Shown: positions 8,801-16,127, counted from the stretch's first letter. The stretch is DNA of 64,000 nucleotides from an uncultured Prevotella sp. (GCA_946415245.1 CAMKRS010000001.1:62001-126000), one strand, 5' to 3'. Notes: generated by a model from the letters alone, not told the origin. Program-made: numbers and translations.

Positions 8801-8978
8801 GAATCGTTCTGCTCCCACAAGGGGCGAATGAGGACAGAGCATTTTAGATGGAAGTTATCCCCTACTAAAATTGGGAAAATCGGATTAATCCGAAAAAGTC
8901 TGGGATAATGGACATAAAGATGCTCACGCTAGTGATATGTTGTCATTTGGACATCTATCATATGGGCGTGAGCTTTTG
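8801..8978 (+). ncRNA. Predicted structured RNA or 5' leader upstream of the XRE gene
   Basis: Visible helices are 8837-8845 with 8917-8925 (9 bp, one G-U), 8855-8861 with 8902-8908 (TTATCCC/GGGATAA), and a 14-bp self-complementary stretch at 8880-8893. A long hairpin at 8922-8973 has outer arms GCTCACGC/GCGTGAGC and ends in TTTT. The last hairpin shares GCTC (8922-8925) with the first helix, so the two cannot form fully together, as in a terminator/antiterminator switch. It could be a stand-alone RNA ended by the last hairpin or a regulatory leader of the XRE gene at 9089. I do not recognise a known RNA family. Confidence 0.5.
8922..8977 (+). terminator. Terminator-like hairpin of the predicted RNA
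   Basis: The outer 8-bp stem GCTCACGC/GCGTGAGC encloses ATATG/CATAT and TGTC/GACA pairings and is followed by TTTTGTT. The T-run is short, so termination may be partial. Confidence 0.45.
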
Positions 8979-9088
8979 TTCATTATCAGACGAGGTCATT
9001 CCCAATACCCAGTAGGATAATAGCAAGGGTGAGCGCCTTCTTTTATTCTATATGCTCGTCAGGTGTTTCATAGATAAACGAACAGACG

Positions 9089-9448
9089 ATGGATTCAAAG
9101 ATTCTTGGTGAAAGGCTTCGGCAGATCCGGCTTATGTTGGGGATGACACAGAAGGAGTTGGCTGTGGCTACGCACCTTACCCAACCTGTGATGTCGCGGT
9201 TGGAGAATGGTGAGGAGGTCTATGCCTCTGTACTCCTGTCGGTTCTGTATTATTATCAGGGTAAGATAAACCTGGACAGACTCTTTTCTCCAGATTTCGT
9301 TGCCTCCAAAGAACAGTTGGTGTATGCCAGCAGGGAGGAGATGTTGCAGAAACTGATTCGTCAACTCGATCTGATAGCTGATACCATCTCTGAAGCGAAT
9401 GAGACTAGCCTAGCTCAGATAAGCCGGCTCAAAAAAGAGGTGCTTTAG
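9089..9448 (+). CDS. XRE-family HTH regulator
   Basis: Small DNA-binding protein, 119 residues. The N-terminal helix-turn-helix spans about residues 8-60 and is of Cro/C1 type (LRQIRLMLGMTQKELAVATHLTQPVMSRLENGE). The C-terminal half is helical (SREEMLQKLIRQLDLIADTI) and probably dimerises. It follows the predicted structured RNA by about 110 bp and ends 6 bp from the convergent TPR regulator. No toxin-like partner is visible, so an antitoxin role is not supported. Target genes are unknown. Confidence 0.85.
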   Translation: MDSKILGERLRQIRLMLGMTQKELAVATHLTQPVMSRLENGEEVYASVLLSVLYYYQGKINLDRLFSPDFVASKEQLVYASREEMLQKLIRQLDLIADTISEANETSLAQISRLKKEVL

Positions 9449-9454
9449 TGGATA

Positions 9455-11020
9455 TTATTCGATAGGTTTTGTTCTGAAATACAGTGTATTTACGCTGGTT
9501 TCTGAAATACTTAGAATTCGAATAATATCTTTCTTATCATATCCCATTTCGTTTAGAATCAGAAACATGAGTTTATGGGGTGTTAGCTTTTCTTTTCGTT
9601 TTGTTTTCTCCAGCCTATTCACTGTTTTATAGTCAATTGCTTTGTAGTAATTAATGAACAGTTCATATTCCTTTTTTCGCCAATGATATATGATTTCTCC
9701 ATCTATAATTTTGTCATAGAGCATTTTGCCTTGTTTTAAGAGGGCGCCCTCCTTATCCATAATGTTCTTGATTTGGTCGTTCAGCTTTTGGATTGCTGCA
9801 CTGTTATCCTCTTCTGACTTTTCCAACTCACGTATTTGGCCCACCAGATTATTAATTTGCATTTGTGCTTCTTGCATTCTGGTCTTTTCCCTATACCTTT
9901 TTATTATTATATAAGCGATAAGTAAAGAGATAAACAGAATTGCTGCCAAAAGACCTTTTTGCCAGTTGTTGGTAATTGTTTCCTGCTTACGCATGGCTAC
10001 TTCGTGGTCAAAACGTAGTTGCAAATCTTTGATAGAGTCGTTCCTTAGGTTGTCAATTATACTATCCTTAATCGTAATAATATCATTGACAGTTCCGCAA
10101 ACATGATGAATATTGCCATGATTAACATCATATTCTAAAATGTTGTGTAAAATCTTGTCTTTAGGATTTCTGTCGTTAATATTGAGAGCTTTTTCCCATA
10201 AATGATATGCCTCGTCTAATTTCCCCTCGTTTAAGTAAATATCAGCCAAATTTGCAATAGCGTATGATGATTCTTTTTCTGACAATGACCTTTCTAAATA
10301 TAACTTTGCTTTTTCTGGATTTGTATGCTTATATAAAAAAGCAATACTAATCAGAGTATTTGGTAAGTCCTCTTTTGGTACATATTTAAGGAAAGCCTCC
10401 ACCTTATTAATATAATATGATGAACTATCTTTTTGTCCAAGCCGATTATAGGCTATGGCAGTATTATAGAGGGCATCATACATCCATTTTTTGTTATTTA
10501 TTCTTGGCGCTATATTTAATGCCTTCTTAGCATATTCTAATTCAAGTTTATAATTACCTGTTAGCTCGTTAATAGCAGACAGACTTTCGGACACTTTGAA
10601 TAAAAAGATGTCATTTTCGACACTCATTGCCTGCTCTTCTGCTTTTTTATAATATAAAATAGCTTTAGCATAGTCACCTTTAATAGCCATATCATAACCC
10701 ATGCTGTAATAAGCATTGGCTAAATTCTTGTTGTCATTCTTTTCTGAAAAATAGGGTATTACAAGACTATCTAGCATATTTGTACTATCTGGATATTGCG
10801 TTAGATAGCCTAACCGAGCACGTAGCAAATAGTAGTGTGCTCTTTCGTCATCATTACAAAGTGCACTCTCGTTTATCTTTGATAATTTGACGTAAGCAGA
10901 ATCGAACAGTTCTTGGTCTGTCAAGGATTCAATCTCGTTGATTTGATTTAAAACGCTCTTGTTCTCACAACTGGATGTTATGAGCAGAAATAGTAATACG
11001 ATTATTAAGTTCTTTTTCAT
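9455..11020 (-). CDS. TPR sensor with transmembrane helix and C-terminal HTH
   Basis: Membrane-bound regulator-like protein of a type common in Bacteroidales, 521 residues. It starts with a lipoprotein-like signal (LLFLLITSSCENK, Cys about 18). Tetratricopeptide repeats cover about 25-310 and should be periplasmic. One transmembrane helix lies near 355-373 (GLLAAILFISLLIAYIIIK). A coiled coil spans about 378-430. A C-terminal region of about 60 residues (EKLTPHKLMFLILNEMGYDKKDIIRILSIS) looks like a LuxR-type HTH. The layout suggests direct signalling from periplasm to DNA. It is divergent from the small secreted protein at 11272, which may be its target or signal. The ligand is unknown. Confidence 0.8.
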   Translation of the reverse strand: MKKNLIIVLLFLLITSSCENKSVLNQINEIESLTDQELFDSAYVKLSKINESALCNDDERAHYYLLRARLGYLTQYPDSTNMLDSLVIPYFSEKNDNKNLANAYYSMGYDMAIKGDYAKAILYYKKAEEQAMSVENDIFLFKVSESLSAINELTGNYKLELEYAKKALNIAPRINNKKWMYDALYNTAIAYNRLGQKDSSSYYINKVEAFLKYVPKEDLPNTLISIAFLYKHTNPEKAKLYLERSLSEKESSYAIANLADIYLNEGKLDEAYHLWEKALNINDRNPKDKILHNILEYDVNHGNIHHVCGTVNDIITIKDSIIDNLRNDSIKDLQLRFDHEVAMRKQETITNNWQKGLLAAILFISLLIAYIIIKRYREKTRMQEAQMQINNLVGQIRELEKSEEDNSAAIQKLNDQIKNIMDKEGALLKQGKMLYDKIIDGEIIYHWRKKEYELFINYYKAIDYKTVNRLEKTKRKEKLTPHKLMFLILNEMGYDKKDIIRILSISETSVNTLYFRTKPIE

Positions 11021-11025
11021 GGCTG

Positions 11026-11033
11026 CAAAGATA
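11026..11033 (-). promoter_or_regulatory. -7 box of the TPR regulator
   Basis: Reads TATCTTTG on the minus strand and ends 5 bp before the ATG at 11020, implying a leaderless or nearly leaderless mRNA. Confidence 0.55.
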
Positions 11034-11119
11034 TAAAAAAATACCTATAATCGTTAATATTATCCCACCTTTTTTGACAAAAAGAGCAAATTGAAACATT
11101 TTATTAATATTTTGTTGAT

Positions 11120-11133
11120 TGAAATCTATTTCA
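11120..11133. promoter_or_regulatory. Palindrome between the divergent TPR and small secreted genes
   Basis: TGAAAT, two bases, ATTTCA: a perfect 6-bp dyad in the 252-bp divergent intergenic region, about 90 bp from one -7 box and 105 bp from the other. It is a candidate operator only. Confidence 0.35.
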
Positions 11134-11239
11134 AAAATCGGTATTTTTGAGGCATAATTTATGTAAACCATTAATAATTAGCATATTATGTCGAAAAAAA
11201 CTGAAATAGTAATTTCTTTCATTTTTATTGATGAAACAT

Positions 11240-11247
11240 TATCTTTG
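11240..11247 (+). promoter_or_regulatory. -7 box of the small secreted protein gene
   Basis: TATCTTTG, 24 bp upstream of the start codon at 11272. A second TATTTTTG at 11142-11149 lacks a properly spaced -33 element. Confidence 0.6.
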
Positions 11248-11271
11248 CAGTGTTTTTTTAATTCTTAAAGT

Positions 11272-11646
11272 ATGAAAAAGGTATTATTATTGCTACTGAT
11301 GGGGCTTTTCTTATTGCCATCAGAATCATTTGCAGATTATTATGAGTCGCAAGAAGAGCTTCCTGCAAACCCAATTCCGTATAAATCACCTACGGTATAT
11401 CTTGTTAATGCATGGATTGACTCTGAAACGGGTGTGTTCTCTATCTTGGCAAACTATGACATCACTTGTCTGTATGTTACCATTGAGCAGAACAATGTGG
11501 TGCTTGATTCGTTCTCACAGCCGCTTTACAATGGTGTACCAGCAACTTACAATTTCTCCAGCTATAACATGGGAGAATATGTTGTAACCCTCTCTACTAT
11601 TGACGGGATGATTGCACAGTATCGTGTCAAAGTGCTGAAAGATTGA
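11272..11646 (+). CDS. Small secreted DUF3244-like protein
   Basis: Secreted beta-rich protein of 124 residues. The signal peptide (MKKVLLLLLMGLFLLPSES, cleaved near FADYY) is followed by a short immunoglobulin-like fold with alternating strands (VYLVNAWIDSETGVFSILA, YVVTLSTIDGM). It resembles the DUF3244 family of small Bacteroidales proteins, whose function is unknown. It has its own promoter and a strong terminator, so it is a single-gene unit. Its divergent neighbour is the TPR/HTH regulator. Confidence 0.7.
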   Translation: MKKVLLLLLMGLFLLPSESFADYYESQEELPANPIPYKSPTVYLVNAWIDSETGVFSILANYDITCLYVTIEQNNVVLDSFSQPLYNGVPATYNFSSYNMGEYVVTLSTIDGMIAQYRVKVLKD

Positions 11647-11673
11647 CCTCCCATCTGTTTATTAACTCAACGG

Positions 11674-11705
11674 AGTGCCGCCCATAACTGGGTGGCACTT
11701 TTTTT
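11674..11705 (+). terminator. Rho-independent terminator of the small secreted gene
   Basis: The arms AGTGCCGCCC (11674-11683) and GGGTGGCACT (11690-11699), 10 bp with one G-U pair, are followed by a run of seven T. Confidence 0.88.
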
Positions 11706-11736
11706 CGCTTAGGATCTAATCAAAACAACATAAGAA

Positions 11737-12228
11737 ATGGAAATCAATAACGAAAGCCTGACATCTACCCAACTTGTGAGCATTAACCTCTCTGATGACA
11801 GGCAGTATCTGATGCTCACGGAAAAGAAAGTCATAAACTTGAAAGCCGTCGACCTGCTGACTCATGAGGATGAGCGTATCCGGCAAGCCTATTACATCAG
11901 TTGCATCTTTGACCGATATATCGACCATGCTCGTCGTTTGCAGTTGGTTGTGGAACTGAAGGAAATGCTGGCTCTGCGCATCATTGAACTGAAAATGGAT
12001 GATCACGGGGATTATATGATCAATGTTCTTCGTAACAAGGGACAGGCGTCACTGCTGAGGCTGCTTATCAGATTCATGACGCCACAGAAACGCCATAACC
12101 TGACGCAGAGCCAGCCCTTTAATGACCTGAAACACCTGTTAATTCAGAGGATGAGACATTTTGGGATCCCTATACATGTCAATAGCCTAAGCGTTACACT
12201 GAGCCGGGCCGTCAGTAGCATTTGTTAA
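11737..12228 (+). CDS. Hypothetical protein, first gene of the accessory cassette
   Basis: I do not recognise this 163-residue protein. It has no signal peptide or membrane segment. The sequence is rich in Leu, Arg, Glu and Asp and looks mainly helical, with a basic middle (RRLQLVVELKEMLALRIIELK, then RLLIRFMTPQKRHNL). No -7 box is visible just upstream. It precedes an M15 peptidase and a VapE-type ATPase on the same strand and may belong to the same mobile-element remnant, where basic helical proteins often bind nucleic acid. That role is inference. Confidence 0.65.
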   Translation: MEINNESLTSTQLVSINLSDDRQYLMLTEKKVINLKAVDLLTHEDERIRQAYYISCIFDRYIDHARRLQLVVELKEMLALRIIELKMDDHGDYMINVLRNKGQASLLRLLIRFMTPQKRHNLTQSQPFNDLKHLLIQRMRHFGIPIHVNSLSVTLSRAVSSIC

Positions 12229-12288
12229 GACAACCATCCTGGGTCTGTCGTAAATTCCTGTTGCCAGACATCTTATATGCCACAGAGA

Positions 12289-12314
12289 ATCAGCGTCTTG
12301 CATAAGATGCTGAT
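12289..12314. promoter_or_regulatory. Hairpin upstream of the M15 peptidase promoter
   Basis: ATCAGCGTCTT (12289-12299) pairs with AAGATGCTGAT (12304-12314) over 11 bp with one G-U and a GCAT loop. Beyond it TTACGAC occurs twice within about 17 bp, and an inverted copy, GTCGTAA, lies near 12248. These may be operator sites. No T-run follows, so a terminator is unlikely. Confidence 0.4.
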
Positions 12315-12342
12315 AATATCTTATTACGACATTTTACGACTT

Positions 12343-12374
12343 TTTGGCCAGCGGACGACGATGCCGTAATTTTG
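12343..12374 (+). promoter_or_regulatory. Promoter of the M15/zinc-ribbon/VapE cassette
   Basis: TTTG at 12343-12346, a 20-bp spacer and TAATTTTG at 12367-12374 match the Bacteroidota consensus. Confidence 0.7.
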
Positions 12375-12397
12375 CATTGTCAACGCGTTGAATAAAG

Positions 12398-12429
12398 GTA
12401 AAAAAGTAAAAAAGTAAAAAAGTAAAAAT
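12398..12429. repeat. Tandem GTAAAAAA repeat
   Basis: About four copies of an 8-bp GTAAAAAA unit end directly before the M15 peptidase start codon, occupying its ribosome-binding region. Confidence 0.8.
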
Positions 12430-12430
12430 T

Positions 12431-12874
12431 ATGGCAAAGAGAAAAGAACTGATGCTGAGTCCGCATTTCAGCTACAAGGAGATGATCCGCTCGAAATGGG
12501 CGGAGAAACATGGTAAGGACAATACACCCGATGACTTGCAACTGGCCGCACTGATTAATCTGTGCTGGAAGTTGGGTGAGCCGTTGCGTGAGGTGTTCGG
12601 ACCGATCTATGTCAATAGCGGGTTCCGTTCTGAGGAGGTCAACGCCGGTGTCCATGGTGTCGGCAATTCGAAGCATCTGTCCGGCGAGGCGATGGATATC
12701 CGTATTGACTCGGTGGAACAGGGCAAGGAGTATTTCATGTTTATCCAGAAGAATGTGGATTTTGACCAGTTGTTGTTTGAGTTCAACAAGAAAGGGGCGA
12801 TGTGGCTGCATTGCTCGGTGTGTCTTGATCCGAAGGAGAACCGCCATCAGGCCATTAAGAACTATAAGGTATGA
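12431..12874 (+). CDS. M15 family D-Ala-D-Ala peptidase (endolysin-like)
   Basis: Cytoplasmically made peptidase of the M15A type, 147 residues without a signal peptide, as in phage or mobile-element endolysins that cut peptidoglycan cross-links. Visible motifs are VNSGFRSEEVN (about 60-70), SKHLSGEAMDIRID (about 78-91; His and Asp bind zinc) and MWLHCSV (about 127-133; second His). All zinc ligands expected for the family appear present. Translation is coupled to the zinc-ribbon gene by an ATGA overlap. Such peptidases travel with VapE genes in Bacteroidota elements. Confidence 0.85.
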   Translation: MAKRKELMLSPHFSYKEMIRSKWAEKHGKDNTPDDLQLAALINLCWKLGEPLREVFGPIYVNSGFRSEEVNAGVHGVGNSKHLSGEAMDIRIDSVEQGKEYFMFIQKNVDFDQLLFEFNKKGAMWLHCSVCLDPKENRHQAIKNYKV

Positions 12875-13047
12875 TTTGCAGGAATTGTGGGCGGGAGTTG
12901 CCGGAAGAGCAGTTCGAGCTGTATGCAACGGGCACGCGGCGGAAGGTGTGTCGGCACTGCCACTATGAGTTGCACACGCGTCGGGCGTGGCGGAAGTGGA
13001 TGATGCGTCAACGCGCGCGCGTGGTAATGCAGTCTTTTAGAAAATAA
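12871..13047 (+). CDS. Small zinc-ribbon protein, 58 residues
   Basis: A short gene whose ATG overlaps the M15 stop codon (ATGA at 12871-12874), a strong sign that it is translated. The protein begins MICRNCGRELPEEQF and has a second CRHC motif at residues 27-30, giving a CxxC-CxxC zinc site. It continues with a very basic tail (RRAWRKWMMRQRARVV). Probably it binds nucleic acid. Similar zinc-ribbon proteins sit beside primase or VapE genes in mobile elements. Exact role is unknown. Confidence 0.75.
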   Translation: MICRNCGRELPEEQFELYATGTRRKVCRHCHYELHTRRAWRKWMMRQRARVVMQSFRK

Positions 13048-13056
13048 CTGACCCTC

Positions 13057-13126
13057 GTGACCCTTCTGCCCCCCAGATGCCTAAGGTCGGAATTCCCTTG
13101 GGGGTCAGAAGGGGCAGAAGGGTCAC
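13057..13126. repeat. 16-bp perfect inverted repeat before the VapE gene
   Basis: GTGACCCTTCTGCCCC at 13057-13072 and its exact complement at 13111-13126. The flanks contain further partial copies of the same GACCC/GGGTC and CTTCTG/CAGAAG units. It ends 6 bp before the VapE start, so it may fold in the mRNA or be a protein-binding or replication site of the element. Confidence 0.75.
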
Positions 13127-13132
13127 TTAAAA

Positions 13133-14455
13133 ATGAAGTATGACAACTATATGAACATCGAAGAATTATTGAAGCGTTTCAGGAGCTGGCTATTCAGTGT
13201 TAAAAGCGAAAAGGATGGCCCTGCGTTATCGTCTGTCAACGAACGGCAGCGTATTGTGGAAGGTGTGCGGCGGTTTTTCAAAGAGAACTATGATCTGCGG
13301 TATAATGTGATGAAACAGACGGAGGAGTTCCGTCGAAAAGAGCCAAGTATTGTCCGACAAGAGCCACTTATTTCACGAGAAGAACCACTTATTTCGCAAG
13401 AAGTGCCGCTTATTCAGGCGGAAGAGGTGGCATGGCAGCAGCTGACCGACAGGGAGTTTCGGAAGATGGCCATTGAACAGATGGAACAGGTGGGCGTGGC
13501 CTGGTCGATCGATGTGGAGCTTTACGTGCGCAGTGCCTTGATTCCTGATTACAGTCCTGTGCTCGACTTTCTGGGCAACTGCGGCCCATGGGATGGACAG
13601 ACCGACCATATCCGTGATCTGGCGCGTCGTGTGCCTACCAGTTTTGAGCGGTGGCCAGACTATTTCCATAGTTGGGTGCTGGCCATGGTGGCACAGTGGC
13701 TGAACCTCTCCAGTGAGTTTGGCAATGCCGTCGTGCCCATGCTCATCGGAGCACAGGGTACCCATAAGTCGACTTTCTGCCGATTGCTTCTGCCGCCCCA
13801 ATTGCGCGAATACTATATCGATGATATCAAGCTCGACAATGCCGAACAGGTGGAGCGGATGCTGAGCCGGATGCTGTTGGTGAACATCGACGAGTATAAT
13901 GCCAAGACCGACCGTGAACAGGCGAAGATCAAGCGTGTGCTGACCGAGAAGAACGTGCAGACACGTAAGATGCGGAGCGACCAGTATGTGCTGCTGCCTC
14001 GCATGGCCTCGTTTATCGCCACCACTAACGACCTGGAGCCGCTCTATGATCCCACGGGTTCGCGCCGTTACCTCTGCTGTGAAGTGACGGGCATCATCGA
14101 TACGGACACACCCATTGACCACCGTGCCATCTATGCTCAGGCGATGAAAGAGCTACGGGATGGGGGATGCTGGTATTTCTCAAAGGACGAGGAGGCCGAT
14201 ATCGAGCGTCATAACCAGAACTACCGTCGCCAGACGACGCCAGAGACGGTGCTCCTGTCGTATTTCGAGCCTGCTGAGCGCAGCAAAGACCATTTTATGC
14301 TGGCTGTGGATATCCAAAAGGAATTGCGTAAACACGTGAGGATGACCGATGTGCCGAGTATCAAGAAGCTGACCATTGCCTTGAAAGCCTGCCATTTCCC
14401 CTATGGCAAGATACAAGGTGTACGTGGGTGGTATGCCCGTGCTATTAAGAAGTGA
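13133..14455 (+). CDS. VapE/VirE-type P-loop ATPase
   Basis: Virulence-associated protein E family, 440 residues: phage-type ATPase or helicase usually paired with a primase for replication of mobile elements. Visible are Walker A (GAQGTHKST, about 205-213), Walker B (LLVNIDEYNA, about 242-251) and a sensor region ATTNDLEPLYDPTGSRRY (about 300-317). The N-terminus has three imperfect repeats of EPLIS(R/Q)E around residues 64-90, an expanded linker. No primase or integrase gene is next to it, so the cassette looks like a remnant or satellite. It ends inside the convergent dusB gene (11-bp overlap). Confidence 0.88.
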   Translation: MKYDNYMNIEELLKRFRSWLFSVKSEKDGPALSSVNERQRIVEGVRRFFKENYDLRYNVMKQTEEFRRKEPSIVRQEPLISREEPLISQEVPLIQAEEVAWQQLTDREFRKMAIEQMEQVGVAWSIDVELYVRSALIPDYSPVLDFLGNCGPWDGQTDHIRDLARRVPTSFERWPDYFHSWVLAMVAQWLNLSSEFGNAVVPMLIGAQGTHKSTFCRLLLPPQLREYYIDDIKLDNAEQVERMLSRMLLVNIDEYNAKTDREQAKIKRVLTEKNVQTRKMRSDQYVLLPRMASFIATTNDLEPLYDPTGSRRYLCCEVTGIIDTDTPIDHRAIYAQAMKELRDGGCWYFSKDEEADIERHNQNYRRQTTPETVLLSYFEPAERSKDHFMLAVDIQKELRKHVRMTDVPSIKKLTIALKACHFPYGKIQGVRGWYARAIKK

Positions 14456-15425
14456 GTAGGGTTCGGATGTCTTCAAGGATAGCCAATAGTTCATCCATCG
14501 TTTCGGCGCGGAGCATGGCGATGCGGGTCTGGCGGAAATTGGGGATGCCTTTGAACAGGGGGGTGGCAGCGAGGTGGCGACGGGTATGGAGGATGCCGCG
14601 CTTCTCATCGATGCGGGCGACGTTGATGCGGAGTTGTTCGATGAGGATGTCCAGTTTTTGGTCGAAAGTCAGTGGTTTTTCGCCCGTTTCATCGAGAAAA
14701 TCGCGTACCTCTTTAAAGATCCAAGGACGGCCGAAGGTGGCGCGACCGATCATGATGGCATCAACGCCATAGGTATCGAAGGCCTGTTTTGCCTCTTCTG
14801 CTGAGGTGATGTCGCCATTGCCAATGATGGGGATGTGGATGCGGGGATTGCGCTTTACCTCGCCAATGAGCGTCCAGTCAGCCTGGCCCGTGTACATCTG
14901 ACTGCGTGTGCGACCATGAATGGTCAAAGCCTGGATGCCACAGTCCTGCAACTGCTCAGCCAGTTCGGTGATGATGAGTTGTTCGTGGTTCCAGCCCAAG
15001 CGCGTCTTTACGGTGACGGGTAGTTTCACGGCATCTACCACCTTACGGGTGATCTCCAGCATCTTGGGGATGTTTTGCAGCATTCCGGCGCCAGCACCCT
15101 TGCCAGCCACTTTCTTCACCGGACAGCCGAAATTCAGGTCGATGAGATCGGGACCTGCTTGTTCCACGATCTTCGCGGCCTCGACCATCGCCTCGATGTC
15201 GCGCCCATAGATCTGGATGCCCACCGGACGCTCTTCATCGCTGATGGTGAGCTTTTGCAACGTCGATTTCACATCGCGTATCAAGGCCTCGGCACTGACG
15301 AACTCTGTATAGACCATCGAGGCCCCGAACCGCTTGCAGAGCAGTCGGAAGCCAATGTCGGTGACGTCTTCCATCGGAGCGAGGAAAACGGGACGCGGAC
15401 CAAATTCTATGTTACCTATCTTCAT
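14445..15425 (-). CDS. dusB: tRNA-dihydrouridine synthase
   Basis: FMN enzyme that reduces uridine to dihydrouridine in the tRNA D-loop, 326 residues. Visible are the FMN-barrel start FLAPMEDVTDIGFR (about 14-27), the catalytic Cys in LNFGCPVKKVAGKGAG (about 103), TVKTRLGW (about 142-149), LTIHGRTRSQMY (about 173) and GNGDI (about 205). The start at 15425 is chosen because the fold begins directly there. An upstream extension to 15509 would be encoded by short repeats (FTIHYSLFTFF). The -7 box lies 5 bp before this ATG. The 3' end overlaps the VapE gene. Confidence 0.93.
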   Translation of the reverse strand: MKIGNIEFGPRPVFLAPMEDVTDIGFRLLCKRFGASMVYTEFVSAEALIRDVKSTLQKLTISDEERPVGIQIYGRDIEAMVEAAKIVEQAGPDLIDLNFGCPVKKVAGKGAGAGMLQNIPKMLEITRKVVDAVKLPVTVKTRLGWNHEQLIITELAEQLQDCGIQALTIHGRTRSQMYTGQADWTLIGEVKRNPRIHIPIIGNGDITSAEEAKQAFDTYGVDAIMIGRATFGRPWIFKEVRDFLDETGEKPLTFDQKLDILIEQLRINVARIDEKRGILHTRRHLAATPLFKGIPNFRQTRIAMLRAETMDELLAILEDIRTLLTS

Positions 15426-15430
15426 GCCTG

Positions 15431-15438
15431 CAAAGATA
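15431..15438 (-). promoter_or_regulatory. -7 box of dusB
   Basis: Reads TATCTTTG on the minus strand and ends 5 bp before the ATG at 15425. It supports that start codon and a leaderless transcript. Confidence 0.65.
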
Positions 15439-15447
15439 CGAAAAAAA

Positions 15448-15472
15448 GTGAATAGTGAATAGTGAATAGTGA
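15448..15472. repeat. Tandem GTGAATA repeat
   Basis: Three copies of the 7-bp GTGAATA unit lie just upstream of the dusB promoter. Related AATTATC units follow at about 15507-15529. Confidence 0.85.
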
Positions 15473-15533
15473 AAAATTTGCAAGCGGCCGATAGTTTTTC
15501 AGTCTTCAATTATCAATTATCAATTATTTTTTG

Positions 15534-15541
15534 TACTTTTG
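15534..15541 (+). promoter_or_regulatory. -7 box of the DUF3332-like gene
   Basis: TACTTTTG, 34 bp upstream of the start at 15576. No clear -33 TTTG; the upstream DNA is AATTATC repeat. Confidence 0.5.
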
Positions 15542-15575
15542 CCGCGACAACCAACCATTTTTAAACCAAAAGAAT

Positions 15576-16127
15576 ATGAAAAAGTTAAATTTGAAAGTAG
15601 CAGTTGTTCTGCTCGCCGGTAGCTGTCTGTTCAGCTCCTGCATCGGTTCGTTCAGTTTGTTCAACAAGTATGCTGCATGGCAGAGAGACATGACCAGCAA
15701 CAAGTATGTCAACGCCATCGTGGGTTTCTTCCTGATGCCTATCGTGGGTTCTATTACCATGGTAGTAGACTGGCTGGTGCTCAACACCATCGAGTTCTGG
15801 ACTGGTGACAATCCCGTAGCCGCTAACATCGGTAAGACACAGAAGGTAACTGGTCAGGACGGTCGTATCTATGCCGTGAAGACCTTGAAGGACGGTTACA
15901 AAGTGACGGCTCCCGACGGTGTGGTGACCCTCTTCACCTACAACAAGGCCGAGAACAGCTGGTCGATGACTCAGAACGGTCAGACCCGTGAGATCTTCCG
16001 TTTCACCGAGGATGGCAAGAGCATCCGCATGGACGTGAATGGTCAGGAGCGTGAGTTCGCCCTCAACGAGCAGGGTGTGATGGATGCCGAGCGTGTGGCT
16101 ATGGGCTTCGACCTGGCTCAGCGCTAA
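15576..16127 (+). CDS. DUF3332-like lipoprotein
   Basis: Lipoprotein of 183 residues. The signal MKKLNLKVAVVLLAGSC is followed by the lipobox LFSSC (Cys about 23). A membrane-proximal segment about 48-75 (YVNAIVGFFLMPIVGSITMVVDWLVLN) is hydrophobic. The C-terminal half is hydrophilic and beta-rich (TGQDGRIYAVKTLKDGYKVT). The arrangement matches the DUF3332 family, whose function is unknown. The start at 15576 gives the lipoprotein signal. It is convergent with the esterase at 16131 with only 3 bp between stops and no visible terminator. Confidence 0.8.
   Translation: MKKLNLKVAVVLLAGSCLFSSCIGSFSLFNKYAAWQRDMTSNKYVNAIVGFFLMPIVGSITMVVDWLVLNTIEFWTGDNPVAANIGKTQKVTGQDGRIYAVKTLKDGYKVTAPDGVVTLFTYNKAENSWSMTQNGQTREIFRFTEDGKSIRMDVNGQEREFALNEQGVMDAERVAMGFDLAQR

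Noticed and set aside
9089..11020. Toxin-antitoxin module formed by the XRE gene and its convergent neighbour
   Set aside because: The neighbour is a 521-residue TPR membrane regulator on the other strand, not a toxin, and the genes are convergent rather than co-transcribed.
11142..11149. Second TATTTTTG upstream of the small secreted gene
   Set aside because: The nearest TTTG is 27 bp away, too far for a standard promoter; the box at 11240-11247 is closer to the gene.
12398..12429. CRISPR-like regular repeat
   Set aside because: Units are 8 bp without spacers; this is simple tandem repetition, as are the other short tracts in the window.
15426..15509. N-terminal extension of dusB
   Set aside because: It is encoded by GTGAATA-type repeats, lies upstream of the -7 box and has no counterpart in the enzyme family.
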